A stretch of DNA of 64,000 nucleotides from Planctomyces sp. GTDB taxonomy: Bacteria; Planctomycetota; Planctomycetia; Planctomycetales; Planctomycetaceae. The notes below the pieces were generated by a model. That model was not told where the DNA came from. It worked only from the letters and a program-made list of their open reading frames with translations, and searched no databases. The stretch covers positions 124,001 through 188,000 of the forward strand of contig JAEUIH010000007.1 of assembly GCA_016795105.1 (NCBI GenBank), given 5' to 3'. Of the stretch, positions 1 through 9,263 are shown piece by piece. Every line of letters starts with the position of its first letter. Position 1 is the first letter of the stretch. Position numbers and translations under genes: made by a program.

Positions 1-149
1 CACTACCCAGACCCGTAATCTGCAGTGGTTATCACGACACGTCCGGACTCATTGAGTCAGCGACCACGTCAGAAATCAGGGGGTGACGATTCAGTTTCTC
101 GGGATGGGAAGCTGAATTGTGCAGTGAGAAACGATTGGAGAGCCCGCCC

Positions 150-722
150 ATGAAGACGATCTTCACTACTGGACAGGTAGCAAAGATCTGTAAAGTTGCC
201 CCGCGTACCGTTTCCAAGTGGTTTGACTCAGGAAGACTTCGAGGTTATCGAATTCCTGGGTCACAGGACCGACGCATTCCACGCGAACATCTGATTCGCT
301 TCCTTAAGGAACATGGAATGCCTCTCGGCGAGCTTGAAGATGAGGCGATGGGCAAGATCCTCCTCGTTGGTTCTGATCTTATGACTCGTTCAAACCTGAA
401 CGAGATGATCTCCAACGATGACTTTAAGATCGAAGTTGCCGCTAGTGGTTTCGAAGCTGGTATCCAGGCAGAATCAATTCACCCGGATTGCGTGGTGATT
501 GACTTTGTTATGGGGCGTGAAGAAGCTTTGATGATTGCTCAGAACCTCCGTAAAAACACCGAATATACGGATACAGTTCTGATCGGTCTTCTTAGCGACG
601 AAGATAACGCCTCTGGCTTCGACCGTTCTGTGTTCAATGAGACGTTCCGAAAGCCGTTTGACGCAGCTCTGCTCGCTGAACGAATTCGAACGTTGGTCAA
701 CCGACGCAAACAGCTGGCCTAA
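150..722 (+). CDS. HTH DNA-binding protein with receiver-like domain
   Basis: This 190-residue protein is probably a cytoplasmic transcription regulator. Residues 1-50 form a MerR/excisionase-type helix-turn-helix (TTGQVAKICKVAPRTVSKWF, followed by RLRGYRIPGS and RIPREHLIRF). Residues 65-185 look like a CheY-type receiver domain with the phospho-acceptor Asp in VVIDFVMG and the conserved Lys in FRKPF. The usual acidic pair after the first strand is replaced by GSD in ILLVGSD, so metal binding and phosphorylation may be altered. The start at 150 is preferred over 117 because GGAG lies 9 bases upstream and the HTH begins right after it. It is monocistronic, followed by a strong terminator. The target genes are unknown. 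Confidence 0.85.
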   Translation: MKTIFTTGQVAKICKVAPRTVSKWFDSGRLRGYRIPGSQDRRIPREHLIRFLKEHGMPLGELEDEAMGKILLVGSDLMTRSNLNEMISNDDFKIEVAASGFEAGIQAESIHPDCVVIDFVMGREEALMIAQNLRKNTEYTDTVLIGLLSDEDNASGFDRSVFNETFRKPFDAALLAERIRTLVNRRKQLA

Positions 723-764
723 TCAGCCACTTCAGTCTTCGGACTGGATGCGTCGAGCATTAAC

Positions 765-817
765 GCCACTTGAACAGCTGTGTGCTTAACACACATCGGC
801 TGTTCAGTGGCTTTTTT
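765..817 (+). terminator. Rho-independent terminator
   Basis: GCCACT(T)GAACAGC pairs with GCTGTTCAGTGGC, with one bulged T, and an inner TGTGTG/CACACA stem. Six T residues (812-817) follow at once. It ends the HTH/receiver gene, and the minus-strand operon also ends nearby at 862. Confidence 0.9.
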
Positions 818-861
818 GCATTGCTCGTTTTATCCCGGCGTTGTTGCGATCGCAGGCGTTC

Positions 862-2343
862 CTACACCGTGCTCGTAATGATTTCGGGGACAACCTTGCC
901 ACCTCGACTGTTAGTTATGATTTGCGGCTGACCATTGTGATGGAAGATCAGCTTCTCATGGTCCAGTCCAAACAATCTCATCAGCGTTGCCTGATAGTCG
1001 TTTGGTGTGACGACGTTCTCGACGGCCTTATGACCGAATTCATCCGTCTGCCCAAACGTCATTCCACCACGAATTCCGCCGCCAGCCATCCAGATGCTGA
1101 ATCCCTGGCCATTGTGGTCCCGTCCCGCAGCGTCTGAATTGCCCTGTTCCTGGGTTACCGGCAACCGTCCGATCTCTCCACCCCAGTGAACAATTGTCGA
1201 ATCCAGCATGCCGCGCTGTTTGAGGTCCTTAACAAGAGCTGCGGATGGCTGATCTGTCTTGCGACAGATTCCCGGCAAAGATGTCTTAATGTGACTATGG
1301 TTGTCCCATGGCTGCCCTGAATGAAACAGCTGAACAAACCGAACCCCTCGTTCTACGAGGCGTCGAGCAATCAGGCAGCGTGTTCCGTACTCTTTGGTTT
1401 CATCCCGATCAATACCATACATCTTCTGAGTTGCTTCCGTTTCCCCGCTGATATCCAGAGCTTCTCGAGCCGCTGTCTGCATTCGAGCTGCCAGTTCATA
1501 GCTCGCAATACGGGCTTCCAGATCGGACTCGCCTGGATGAGTCGCGAGGTGTCGACGATTGATCTGGTCCAGAAATGCGAGGCTGCGATCCTGTAGGCTG
1601 CCTCGCAGATGTGATGGAGGATCCAGATTGAGAATTCGAGGTTCTTTCGGCCTGAGCACAGTGCCCTGAAACAGCGAAGGCATGAAGCCGTTTGACCAGT
1701 TCAAAACACCATCAACCGGATGCCCACCCGGATCCGTCAGGACCATATATGCCGGAAGGTTCTGGCTCTCTGTGCCAAGCCCATAGACGAGCCACGACGC
1801 AAGATGAGGCCTCCCGGTGACGCCCGGTACCCCACCATGGAAATACCGAATCGAAACCTCATGTCCGTTTGCCCCGGTGTGCATGCTGCGAATCAGACAC
1901 ACATCGTCAACGATCTCACCAAGGTGCGGCAATAACTCTGACAGCTCCGTCCCACACTGACCGTACGGTCGAAATTTAAACGGGGTACCCAGCAACTTCT
2001 TGCTGGCCTGATTCACAAAGCTGAAGTGAATCTCGCCGGGATAGTCCGTCCCGGATCGCTTCGAAAGTTCGGGTTTCGGATCGGTGAGGTCCATATGCGA
2101 TGGACCTCCATGCTGAAACAGCGAAATCATTGCACGAGCCGTCGCAGGATACGGACCACTTTTGGGCTTCAGGTCAATGACCGGCTTGTCCTTTGGCAGT
2201 GCAGGCGGCACGGCCCGACCTTCTTCCTGGGCCAGCAGCCATGCCAGGGCGACCGATCCGATACCCATCGCATTTTGCTCGAGGAAGCTCCGTCGACTCT
2301 GAAGACACTGAACCGGGGCGGAATATGTATTCTCTGATGTCAT
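862..2343 (-). CDS. DUF1501 family Tat-exported protein
   Basis: This 493-residue protein belongs to DUF1501, a family in the alkaline phosphatase/sulfatase fold superfamily that is abundant in planctomycetes; its substrate is not established. The N-terminus has a twin-arginine signal (SRRSFLEQNAMG). Family landmarks are FQHGGPSHMDLTDPKP, IRSMHTG, RCLIARRLVERGVRFVQL, HWGGEIGRLP and GRDHNGQGFSIWMAGGG. The start at 2343 is chosen because GGAGG sits 9 bases upstream, just past the stop of the preceding PSD1 gene (2363-2365), so the two are translationally close. It is the last gene of a three-gene operon. HWGGEIGR differs slightly from the WGGEFGR form more common in the family. Confidence 0.9.
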   Translation of the reverse strand: MTSENTYSAPVQCLQSRRSFLEQNAMGIGSVALAWLLAQEEGRAVPPALPKDKPVIDLKPKSGPYPATARAMISLFQHGGPSHMDLTDPKPELSKRSGTDYPGEIHFSFVNQASKKLLGTPFKFRPYGQCGTELSELLPHLGEIVDDVCLIRSMHTGANGHEVSIRYFHGGVPGVTGRPHLASWLVYGLGTESQNLPAYMVLTDPGGHPVDGVLNWSNGFMPSLFQGTVLRPKEPRILNLDPPSHLRGSLQDRSLAFLDQINRRHLATHPGESDLEARIASYELAARMQTAAREALDISGETEATQKMYGIDRDETKEYGTRCLIARRLVERGVRFVQLFHSGQPWDNHSHIKTSLPGICRKTDQPSAALVKDLKQRGMLDSTIVHWGGEIGRLPVTQEQGNSDAAGRDHNGQGFSIWMAGGGIRGGMTFGQTDEFGHKAVENVVTPNDYQATLMRLFGLDHEKLIFHHNGQPQIITNSRGGKVVPEIITSTV

Positions 2344-2362
2344 GCTTTTAGTCCTCCGACGG

Positions 2363-5300
2363 TCAGTCCACGTAAAGAAATTCATTCGAAGTCAGCAATG
2401 TATGACACAGGTTGATCATCGCTTCCTGATAAACGTCTCGACCATCGGGAAGCCTGATACCATGGAGTCCGATTAACTCCACCTGATCGCGAAGGAAGTC
2501 GACCGACAGCCTGACTTCTTCCGGTAGAGGCTGTCTCCCGTAAGCCAGCTGCCATGCCCTGACAATCTGTCCCGGCAGCGAAGACGGCGATGTGACAGGA
2601 CCGCCAAATCCTGTTGCTGATGAAAAGACACGATCCGACTCTTCAGGGACTCGGAAGGTGAGCGAAACAGTCCACGTAAACGAGTCAGACGTGATGTTTT
2701 CTCGGCAGTCAACCACCATATCAATCGTATCACCGGCCGTCACTTCAACCTGGCTGACTCCGGTTGAAACGCTCCCATTGAATGCATCCCACGAACCTGT
2801 CAGCCCTTTGGAAGAACTGACTATGCGTCCGCGAACTCCATCTCCATTCGGACTGCTGTGCATCAGACTGCCTGTGATTGTCAATATTCCGTCTTTTGGG
2901 GCAGTCCACCGCCGAATAACACTTCGCTCTGCCGAATCCGGATGACCTCCGTCCGCACGAAGAAACGCATAACCTATCCCCGGATCAGGGACCTGCTCTC
3001 CGCCCTGCCACGTACTTCCAGTCCATTTCGGGAACGGCGTAAACTGATCAACACGTTGACTCTCTTCGTTGATTCGACCATATCCGTAGGACCATGTCGC
3101 TGACACGGGCTGCGGCAGAACAGAAATGGCAGTCGCCTGTTCCGGAGAAAGCGTCGCAGGCTCGGACGCACATCGGTCCATCAACGTCCTCGCTTTTTCG
3201 AACATCGTTTCTGAATTCATCAGCATGAGAGACTGAGTTGCCACGGTCGAAACCGGACGCATTTCACAGTTCGTTTCCATCACCGGAGCATCAAATGCCT
3301 GCAGCATGGCAACGGGACGACTTCTGCGAGACTGAATATAAAGGCTTCTGCGTGTCTGACCAGGATCCACAATCACCTGTCCGGTTTCATCTTCCTGCAC
3401 CGCAATCGGCGGGCCAAACATGGTGGTGTCGAGCTTTCCGTTAACTGTCAACAGTCGATCCCGAAGAATCTCTGCATCAAGTCGCACCATACTGCGTCTC
3501 GAATACCAGCGATTGTCCGGATCCAGCTGTTCATGGACAGGCGTTCGCTTTGTGCTCTGCTTCCATGCGGATGAGGTAAGAATTACGCGATGCAGATGCT
3601 TTAGACTCCAGCCATTCGACATGAATTCGTCGGCCAGCCAGTCCAGAAGCAGCGGATGCGTGGGCTTTGCACCAAGCACGCCAAATTCACCTGGGGTCGC
3701 AACAATGCCCCGACCGAAATGGTGAAGCCAGAATCGATTGACCAGCACTCGTGACACCAGGGGATTGTCTCTGCCAGTCAGCCAGCCGGCAAACGCGAGC
3801 CTGCGCCCTGAAGTCGGTACCGATTCATCATCCACAGGAAAGAACACAGGCCGGTCTTCCGGCGTGGCCACTGTGAGTGCCGCAGGCATCACAACCTGTT
3901 TGGGCTGAAGAAAATCGCCACGATGAAACAGGCGTGTCTCGGGAGGTGCAGCCGCTGGCTCAGTGAGAATACTGAGAAATTCTTCCTTCGGCCGCTGTGC
4001 CTGCACTTCCGCAATTTTCGCGTCGATCTTTTTGAGTTCTTCCGCGGCCTGTGGCAAATACTGATACAGAACACCAGGAGAAATATTCACACTGGGGTAG
4101 CTTTCCAGCAGCATCTTTTGGGCTTCATCCCGCTTGTCTGCTGCCGTCTCATACGCATTTCGCAGCTGTTCACGCAGGCCGGGCTCATATTTCATGAGTT
4201 CAATATCAAGGGCCTGCTTCATATATTCTGACTGCTTAACCGATCTGTCAGCTGCAATCTTTTCCACCTCAGCAGCAACTTCCTGAGCTCGCGCCCGATC
4301 GGCTGCTGTGTAGAGGGAAATCAAACGCTCAGGTGGTGTCTTCCACTGCTGATAGTTGAACGCCGGAGCAAACACTGCCCGCATCGCAAAATAGTCGGTT
4401 TGCGGAATCGGATCATATCGATGGTCATGGCACTGAGCACACGCCATACTCATTCCCAGCATCGATGTGCTGACAATCTTGATCGTATCGGCAATCACCT
4501 GGTTTCGGCCTGTATCGTCGTTTGCTCCACTCCCGGTTCCATCGGCTGCATTGCGGAGAAAGCCGGTCGCGGTCAGCAGTTCAATCTGCTCGGCAGTCAT
4601 GTCGCCCTGAATCGGGCCTGCAAGTTCATCGCCGGCAAGCTGTTCGGTAATAAAGCGATTGATCGGTTTGTCGGCATTCAGCGATCGAATCACATAGTCG
4701 CGATACTTCCATGCCCAGGGACGTTCTGCATCAGCTACCGTAAACCCATCGGAGTCCGCGTAGCCAGCAACGTCCAGCCAGTGACGTGCCCATCGCTCAC
4801 CATAATGAGGTGATTGCAACAGTTCTTCGACCAGGCGTTCATACCAGTCCTGTGATGGTTCTGAGATCCAGCGATCCATCTGCTCCACAGTTGGCGGTAG
4901 TCCCGTTAGATCAAAATAGAGTCTGCGAATCAGTGTTGGGCGGTCCGCCTCTTCAGCGAAACTTAGTTCAGCAGGCATCTCCGCAAGCAGAAACGCGTCA
5001 ATCGGGTTTGCGACGCGCGGCTGTTTGTCGACAGCAACAACCGGTGGCTCTGGACGAATAATGGGCTGAAAGAACCAATACGAACGTTCTTCCGGAGTGA
5101 GACCGATCCCGGGAGGAATCTGATCCGGCTCAGGTCGAAGAGTGGGAGCTTTTTGCTCCAGCCATGTACGTATGGTCCGGAGCTCTTCCGGCTTTAAGTC
5201 CGTGTTGCCGGGGGGCATTTCGCCTGATTCAATCTTCTGCAGCAGAACGCTCTCGAGTGGTTTTTCCAGATCAATTGCAGGCCCTGAGTCCCCCCCCTTA

Positions 5301-5518
5301 TGCATCAGGCGAACCTGCCGCAAGTCAAGGTTTCCGCTCAGTTCGTCATGTGCTCCATGACAATCAAGGCAATGTGCCCGCAGAATTGGGCGAATGTCTT
5401 TCTCAAACGAAAGCACTTGCCCCAACGATGAGTTCTCCGGCTGCTGAGCAGGAACCGTGGCTGAGAAGATTGCAAAACAATACAACGCGGAAAATGCGCG
5501 TGAGAGAGTCATACTCAT
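2363..5518 (-). CDS. PSCyt1/PSCyt2/PSD1 (DUF1549-DUF1553) secreted cytochrome-domain protein
   Basis: This large exported protein has 1051 residues. A Sec signal peptide covers residues 1-25 (hydrophobic core to VPAQQ). A planctomycete cytochrome C domain follows, with the haem motif CLDCH at 50-54 and MPPG near 101. DUF1549 spans roughly 172-375 and carries a second CxxCH (CAQCH, 360-364). DUF1553 covers the C-terminal half (DNPLVSRVLVNRFW near 600, GRQPLPEEV near the end). Residues of about 810-965 are not typical of DUF1553 and look like an inserted beta-sandwich (YAFLRADGGHPDS, GILTITGSLMHS). The start at 5518 has GAGGTG 5 bases upstream. It lies between two DUF1501 genes and is probably co-translated with them. 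Haem attachment and extracytoplasmic location are inferred; the reaction is unknown. Confidence 0.92.
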   Translation of the reverse strand: MSMTLSRAFSALYCFAIFSATVPAQQPENSSLGQVLSFEKDIRPILRAHCLDCHGAHDELSGNLDLRQVRLMHKGGDSGPAIDLEKPLESVLLQKIESGEMPPGNTDLKPEELRTIRTWLEQKAPTLRPEPDQIPPGIGLTPEERSYWFFQPIIRPEPPVVAVDKQPRVANPIDAFLLAEMPAELSFAEEADRPTLIRRLYFDLTGLPPTVEQMDRWISEPSQDWYERLVEELLQSPHYGERWARHWLDVAGYADSDGFTVADAERPWAWKYRDYVIRSLNADKPINRFITEQLAGDELAGPIQGDMTAEQIELLTATGFLRNAADGTGSGANDDTGRNQVIADTIKIVSTSMLGMSMACAQCHDHRYDPIPQTDYFAMRAVFAPAFNYQQWKTPPERLISLYTAADRARAQEVAAEVEKIAADRSVKQSEYMKQALDIELMKYEPGLREQLRNAYETAADKRDEAQKMLLESYPSVNISPGVLYQYLPQAAEELKKIDAKIAEVQAQRPKEEFLSILTEPAAAPPETRLFHRGDFLQPKQVVMPAALTVATPEDRPVFFPVDDESVPTSGRRLAFAGWLTGRDNPLVSRVLVNRFWLHHFGRGIVATPGEFGVLGAKPTHPLLLDWLADEFMSNGWSLKHLHRVILTSSAWKQSTKRTPVHEQLDPDNRWYSRRSMVRLDAEILRDRLLTVNGKLDTTMFGPPIAVQEDETGQVIVDPGQTRRSLYIQSRRSRPVAMLQAFDAPVMETNCEMRPVSTVATQSLMLMNSETMFEKARTLMDRCASEPATLSPEQATAISVLPQPVSATWSYGYGRINEESQRVDQFTPFPKWTGSTWQGGEQVPDPGIGYAFLRADGGHPDSAERSVIRRWTAPKDGILTITGSLMHSSPNGDGVRGRIVSSSKGLTGSWDAFNGSVSTGVSQVEVTAGDTIDMVVDCRENITSDSFTWTVSLTFRVPEESDRVFSSATGFGGPVTSPSSLPGQIVRAWQLAYGRQPLPEEVRLSVDFLRDQVELIGLHGIRLPDGRDVYQEAMINLCHTLLTSNEFLYVD

Positions 5519-5534
5519 AGGTGCACCTCGCAGT

Positions 5535-6908
5535 TCAGGCCGAAGCACTGATCAGTTCTCTGACAGGACGAGCATCTTCAGGAAGTATGCGGACCGGCCT
5601 GTCGGTCTGATCCCGAATGTAGTTTTCTGTATCGATGCCCAGATTGTGGTAAACGGTTGCCAGCACGTCCCGATAATGGATCGGGCGATCAGCAGCATAG
5701 GCCGCCGTCTTATCTGTTGACCCTATCACCTGTCCGGTTGGCATCCCGCCGCCCGCCAGCAGCGCCGACTGAACTGGAGCCCAGTGATCCCGACCGGCGT
5801 TGGCATTGATCTTCGGTGTACGACCGAATTCTCCCCAGACGACGACCGTGACATCCTGATCGAGACCTCGATTGTAGATATCTTCTACGAGAGCAGAGAT
5901 GCCGGTATCCAGTGTCGGAAGATGCTGTTTGAGATGTCCGAAGTTATTTCCATGTGTATCCCAGAACCCATACGCAACAGTAACCACTCTGACGCCGGAT
6001 TCCACAAGACGGCGAGCGATCAGCAGTTGATCGTTCCACATCGGGGCTCCGTCACCGAGATGTTTTGACGAACCACGTCCGTAGCGTTCTCTGACCCTGG
6101 AGTCTTCCCGCTCGACATCCATCGCATCCACCAGCTTGCTTGAAGTCAGTACTTCGAATGCACGCCGATAGCTTTCTTCCATATTGTCAAGGCTCTGATT
6201 GTCCGCCTGACGACGGTACCCATCGAGCTGACCCAGTAAGTCGCGACGGCTCGCAAACTGAGGAGCATCTACAAATCGCAATTTCATGCTTGCCAGATCT
6301 TCACCATCCGCACGCACCTGGTTGTAAGCGCTTCCCAGGTAACCGGCGCCAGTACTGTTGTACGGCTTGTGCTGCATCGTTGGAAACAGGTCGACAAATG
6401 GCGGAGTTACAGAATCTGTTCCGCCCTGGACTCGAGATACAACCGAGCCAAAGTGGGGCAGCTTGTCGCGCTGCACTTCTCCCATCGTAAACCCGGTCAT
6501 GTTCTGAAAACTTGAATGCTCATCTCGCTGCCCAACGATCGATCGAATTACCGACAGCCGATCGGCGACACCAGCAAGCTTCGGCAGCATCTCACTGAAT
6601 TCAATACCCGGGACAGACGTTGAAACCGGTCGGAATTCGCCGCGAACCTCGGCGGGGGCATTGGGCTTCAGATCAAAAGTATCCTGATGAGGAAGCCCAC
6701 CGGACAGATACACCATAATCACCGACTTCTGAAGTCGCCGACCTGTCCCTTCAGCCGCCAGCAAATCAGGCAGACACAGACCACCGACGCCAAGAGCGCC
6801 GATGCGAAGCATCGTGCGACGCGGGATCCCATCGCAAAATTGTTTCGAATCTGAGCGAGCAGAATTCCGGAGCGCAGGACTTAAATGGGCAGGACGTTTC
6901 CACATCAC
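5535..6908 (-). CDS. DUF1501 family Tat-exported protein (operon-leading)
   Basis: This 457-residue DUF1501 protein has a twin-arginine signal (RRTMLRIGALGVGGLCLPDL). Core motifs are VYLSGGLPHQDTFDLKPNAP, VIRSIVGQRDEHSS, LIARRLVESGVRVVTVAYG, WDTHGNNF, VVWGEFGRTP and AGRDHWAPVQSALLAGGG. It is the first gene of the operon; its stop at 5535 lies 17 bases before the PSD1 start. It is clearly not a recent duplicate of the DUF1501 at 862-2343: the two differ in spacing throughout and represent two DUF1501 subtypes in one transcription unit. Enzymatic activity is unproven. Confidence 0.92.
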   Translation of the reverse strand: MMWKRPAHLSPALRNSARSDSKQFCDGIPRRTMLRIGALGVGGLCLPDLLAAEGTGRRLQKSVIMVYLSGGLPHQDTFDLKPNAPAEVRGEFRPVSTSVPGIEFSEMLPKLAGVADRLSVIRSIVGQRDEHSSFQNMTGFTMGEVQRDKLPHFGSVVSRVQGGTDSVTPPFVDLFPTMQHKPYNSTGAGYLGSAYNQVRADGEDLASMKLRFVDAPQFASRRDLLGQLDGYRRQADNQSLDNMEESYRRAFEVLTSSKLVDAMDVEREDSRVRERYGRGSSKHLGDGAPMWNDQLLIARRLVESGVRVVTVAYGFWDTHGNNFGHLKQHLPTLDTGISALVEDIYNRGLDQDVTVVVWGEFGRTPKINANAGRDHWAPVQSALLAGGGMPTGQVIGSTDKTAAYAADRPIHYRDVLATVYHNLGIDTENYIRDQTDRPVRILPEDARPVRELISASA

Positions 6909-7250
6909 AGGGTTTCCTGAGATCGCGGTTAAATTTCAGGTAGGCTCGGCGGGACCGAGTTCATTCAGGTGGGGGAAGGCTGCTTATCGAATTAGACGAA
7001 CTTCAGCCCGAACAAATAGGATAGTGTTGCAGAACTCAGGTTGTCATCCGAAAAACAGGTCGGATGGCGACACCTCAGAAAATTTCACGAATTCCCCAAA
7101 ACCAGTCGTTCACCCAAACAGGGTGAACCAAATGGCGACCAGGCAACGTCTCTGACCTGGGAAGGTCATGCGCCTTCTGCCAGTTCTACGGCCTCTTTGG
7201 AATCCTTCGTACTGGTCAAATTGCCACCAAATACGGGGCCTAACAGCTTA
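6909..7250. other. Intergenic region with a small hairpin
   Basis: This 342-base gap separates the DUF1501 operon promoter side (6908) from the end of the orphan gene at 7251. I see no supported gene. It must hold the operon promoter, but no clear -35/-10 could be assigned. One perfect hairpin is present: GTTCACCC (7108-7115), loop AAACA, GGGTGAAC (7121-7128), without a T-run. Confidence 0.5.
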
Positions 7251-7997
7251 TCAGCTTGACAATCCCGGAATCGTTCCAGTCCCCACAAACGTCGATACCA
7301 GAGTCGTCACCTCGTCGGACGTGCAATTCAGTTTCGATGTGTTCACCGTGATTCGGTAGTGGTCTTTTTTGATCGGCTTGATCAGGATGATGTCACCGTT
7401 GCAGTTTGCAACCCTGGCAAAACCCTTTGTGACACCATTCAGAGCAGAGAGGTTCGTCATGCACGCCTCAATCGAGGTTCGTCCCATCGGACTGCCACCG
7501 CCGCTACGAGGGTTTTCAAACTCCATTGCCACAAAAGGACTCGGCTGCCGCTTCCAGCGTTCGACGCCAACGCGAGTCTGCCATTGTCGATATTCTTCCG
7601 CCGTTTCGGTGCCGATGAATTCGCAGCTGTGGATTGGAACACAAAGCACAAGCGTCGCGTGCTTATCATTCAAAACACCCTTGAGATGCCCATGGTAGGC
7701 ACTTGGAAGCGCAAGGGCCGCATCGAATCCAAATGAGTTGAACTCAGACAGAACAATCTTCAGTGGAGCATTAAAACTCGCATCGATTCGTGAGGCTGCG
7801 GCTTCAAGCAACGAAACGGCAAACTCGGAGTCTTCTGCATCACTGCACGTTGTCACCAAATCGGGCAGCACTCCCCGCACGGAGCGAAAGTAGTAGTGCA
7901 CAACACCCTTACCAAGCTCGAGGCATGAGTAAAACGTCGAAGGAGTAAGACGTTTAGCAACGCCAAATTCCTCGCGGATCGCTGACATTGGTATCAT
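7251..7997 (-). CDS. Hypothetical protein
   Basis: I do not recognise this 248-residue protein. It has no signal peptide, no membrane segment and no obvious catalytic motif. It looks cytoplasmic and globular, with an aromatic-rich N-terminal part (TFYSCLELGKGVVHYYFRS), a SEFNSFGFDAAL stretch, and an MEFENPRSGGGSPMGRTS loop near residue 160. Coding is supported by open-frame length and protein-like composition. It sits in a sparsely coding region beside two other orphans, which fits accessory or horizontally acquired DNA. Start is either codon 1 or the Met at codon 4 (7988); a GGAGT lies about 11 bases before codon 1. Confidence 0.65.
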   Translation of the reverse strand: MIPMSAIREEFGVAKRLTPSTFYSCLELGKGVVHYYFRSVRGVLPDLVTTCSDAEDSEFAVSLLEAAASRIDASFNAPLKIVLSEFNSFGFDAALALPSAYHGHLKGVLNDKHATLVLCVPIHSCEFIGTETAEEYRQWQTRVGVERWKRQPSPFVAMEFENPRSGGGSPMGRTSIEACMTNLSALNGVTKGFARVANCNGDIILIKPIKKDHYRITVNTSKLNCTSDEVTTLVSTFVGTGTIPGLSS

Positions 7998-8169
7998 CAG
8001 ACCGTGACTCCACTCCAGATAGACGAATGTTCAGGGTAACATGGTTACTGCCTTGTTGACTTTCCGTACATTAGCCGGTCGAGTCAATAACGTCGGCGTG
8101 CTTTGTTTGAGCCAAATGTACTGGGCAAAGTTTGCGTCTGGCAATGGAGTGTGGTCACTCTGTCTGAGA

Positions 8170-8190
8170 AGAGCGTTCCCCGAACGCTCT
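8170..8190. repeat. Perfect 9-bp hairpin, CCC loop
   Basis: AGAGCGTTC (8170-8178), loop CCC, GAACGCTCT (8182-8190). No T-run follows, so a plain terminator is unlikely. It is built like the larger hairpin 40 bases downstream. Confidence 0.8.
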
Positions 8191-8230
8191 GGTTCGTCCA
8201 TCGACGCACCGTCGAGCTGACTATCCCTCA

Positions 8231-8256
8231 GCAAGTTCTGTCCCCACAGAACTTGC
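8231..8256. repeat. Perfect 11-bp hairpin, CCCC loop
   Basis: GCAAGTTCTGT (8231-8241), loop CCCC, ACAGAACTTGC (8246-8256). It shares the GTTC...GAAC core and the all-C loop with the hairpin at 8170-8190. Confidence 0.85.
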
Positions 8257-8456
8257 CTCCGTCTGGCTAGCCGGGAATCATCCTCACCAGACAATCAGCG
8301 CAATTCAATCGAACACCCGAGTCATGCCTAAAAAGTCCAACAACTTCGGAACGCAAATCTCTGCTCGCAACTCGTGTCCGTAAACGAAAAACATAAAGGA
8401 ATTCAAACGTAGTTTTGAATCAGTTGTTGACCAAATTAAAGACCGTCGCTTATTGC

Positions 8457-8885
8457 TTAAGTGCCCGACTTCCACGGCACAATGGTAGGTGGCTCGAACG
8501 CGACGACATCGATCACCTCATTTGCCGTCACTACTCGGTAGAGTTGTGCCAAGCCGACCGTCTCGCGGAACCACCCATGATTCTCGTGGACGTAATCCAG
8601 GTACTTCGACCGTGTGATAATCTGTATGGTGCTCTCGTCATCACACTCCTCATTATCGTTCCACGAGGTGAATGATTCGTCAACCACTTGCCAACTGACC
8701 GTTCGTGAAAAACGCACGACCATTAGGCGACTATCATCCCGCACCTCTATCGGACGGGTTTCGCGGAGTATCATTTGAAGCACCGGGTTGGGATCGACAA
8801 TGTTGTCGTCTGGTTCTCCGACGAACATCTCAGCGAGGATAAGCTGAAGATCGTTGCGATAGACGATCGCATGAACCTGCCACAT
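8457..8885 (-). CDS. Hypothetical protein
   Basis: This 142-residue acidic soluble protein is not recognised. Sequence such as MWQVHAIVYRNDLQLILAEM, DDSRLMVVRFSRTVSWQVVD and KYLDYVHENHGWFRETVG has strand/helix patterning and aromatic content typical of a folded protein. The start at 8885 is preferred over 8912 because the protein-like sequence begins there; no strong ribosome site is visible. Size and isolation resemble orphan or immunity-type accessory proteins, but no partner toxin is present, so this is only a possibility. Confidence 0.55.
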   Translation of the reverse strand: MWQVHAIVYRNDLQLILAEMFVGEPDDNIVDPNPVLQMILRETRPIEVRDDSRLMVVRFSRTVSWQVVDESFTSWNDNEECDDESTIQIITRSKYLDYVHENHGWFRETVGLAQLYRVVTANEVIDVVAFEPPTIVPWKSGT

Positions 8886-9263
8886 TCTCGCTTCATCGAG
8901 TACGGTACGCAAAGGGCACCTAACGAATTACGATCTATGCGTCAGGGGATTAGCCGACGTGTAGATCGTGCGTTGAACTTTTCCGCTTTGTGGATTGGAT
9001 GCATGGGGATCAAGGGAAACCCCGGACGGAATCAATCACGGGCACTCGGCGGCTGGGAAGAGTCTACCAGTGGTGGCGAATGTTGTCATCCGGAATATAG
9101 GAGCAGGCGATGAGGGCCGCGCATGATGAATCGCCAACTGGGCCGTGACCGAAAATCAATCCACTTCATAAGAGCCTGACACTTAGGTCAGCACGAACGT
9201 CGTTCAGCCGCCCTTCTTCAACGGAAAATGGGATGCTGCAGGTTCCAGGGACAGTCGTGCTCG
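8886..9263. other. Non-coding gap
   Basis: About 380 bases between two minus-strand orphan genes. I see no supported gene, no T-run terminator and no repeat. Confidence 0.45.

Larger units (their letters stand above)
7998..8456. other. Non-coding gap with two perfect hairpins
   Basis: No supportable gene. The stretch holds two compact hairpins with C-only loops (8170-8190 and 8231-8256), listed separately. An 87-codon minus-strand frame here (8031-8294) runs through both hairpins and has no recognisable protein features. Confidence 0.5.

Noticed and set aside
4066-5150. Long plus-strand frames inside the PSD1 gene
   Set aside because: They are antisense shadows of a gene with clear domains, common at this base composition.
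8031-8294. 87-codon minus-strand frame
   Set aside because: It runs through two perfect hairpins, has no start signal and no protein-like pattern.
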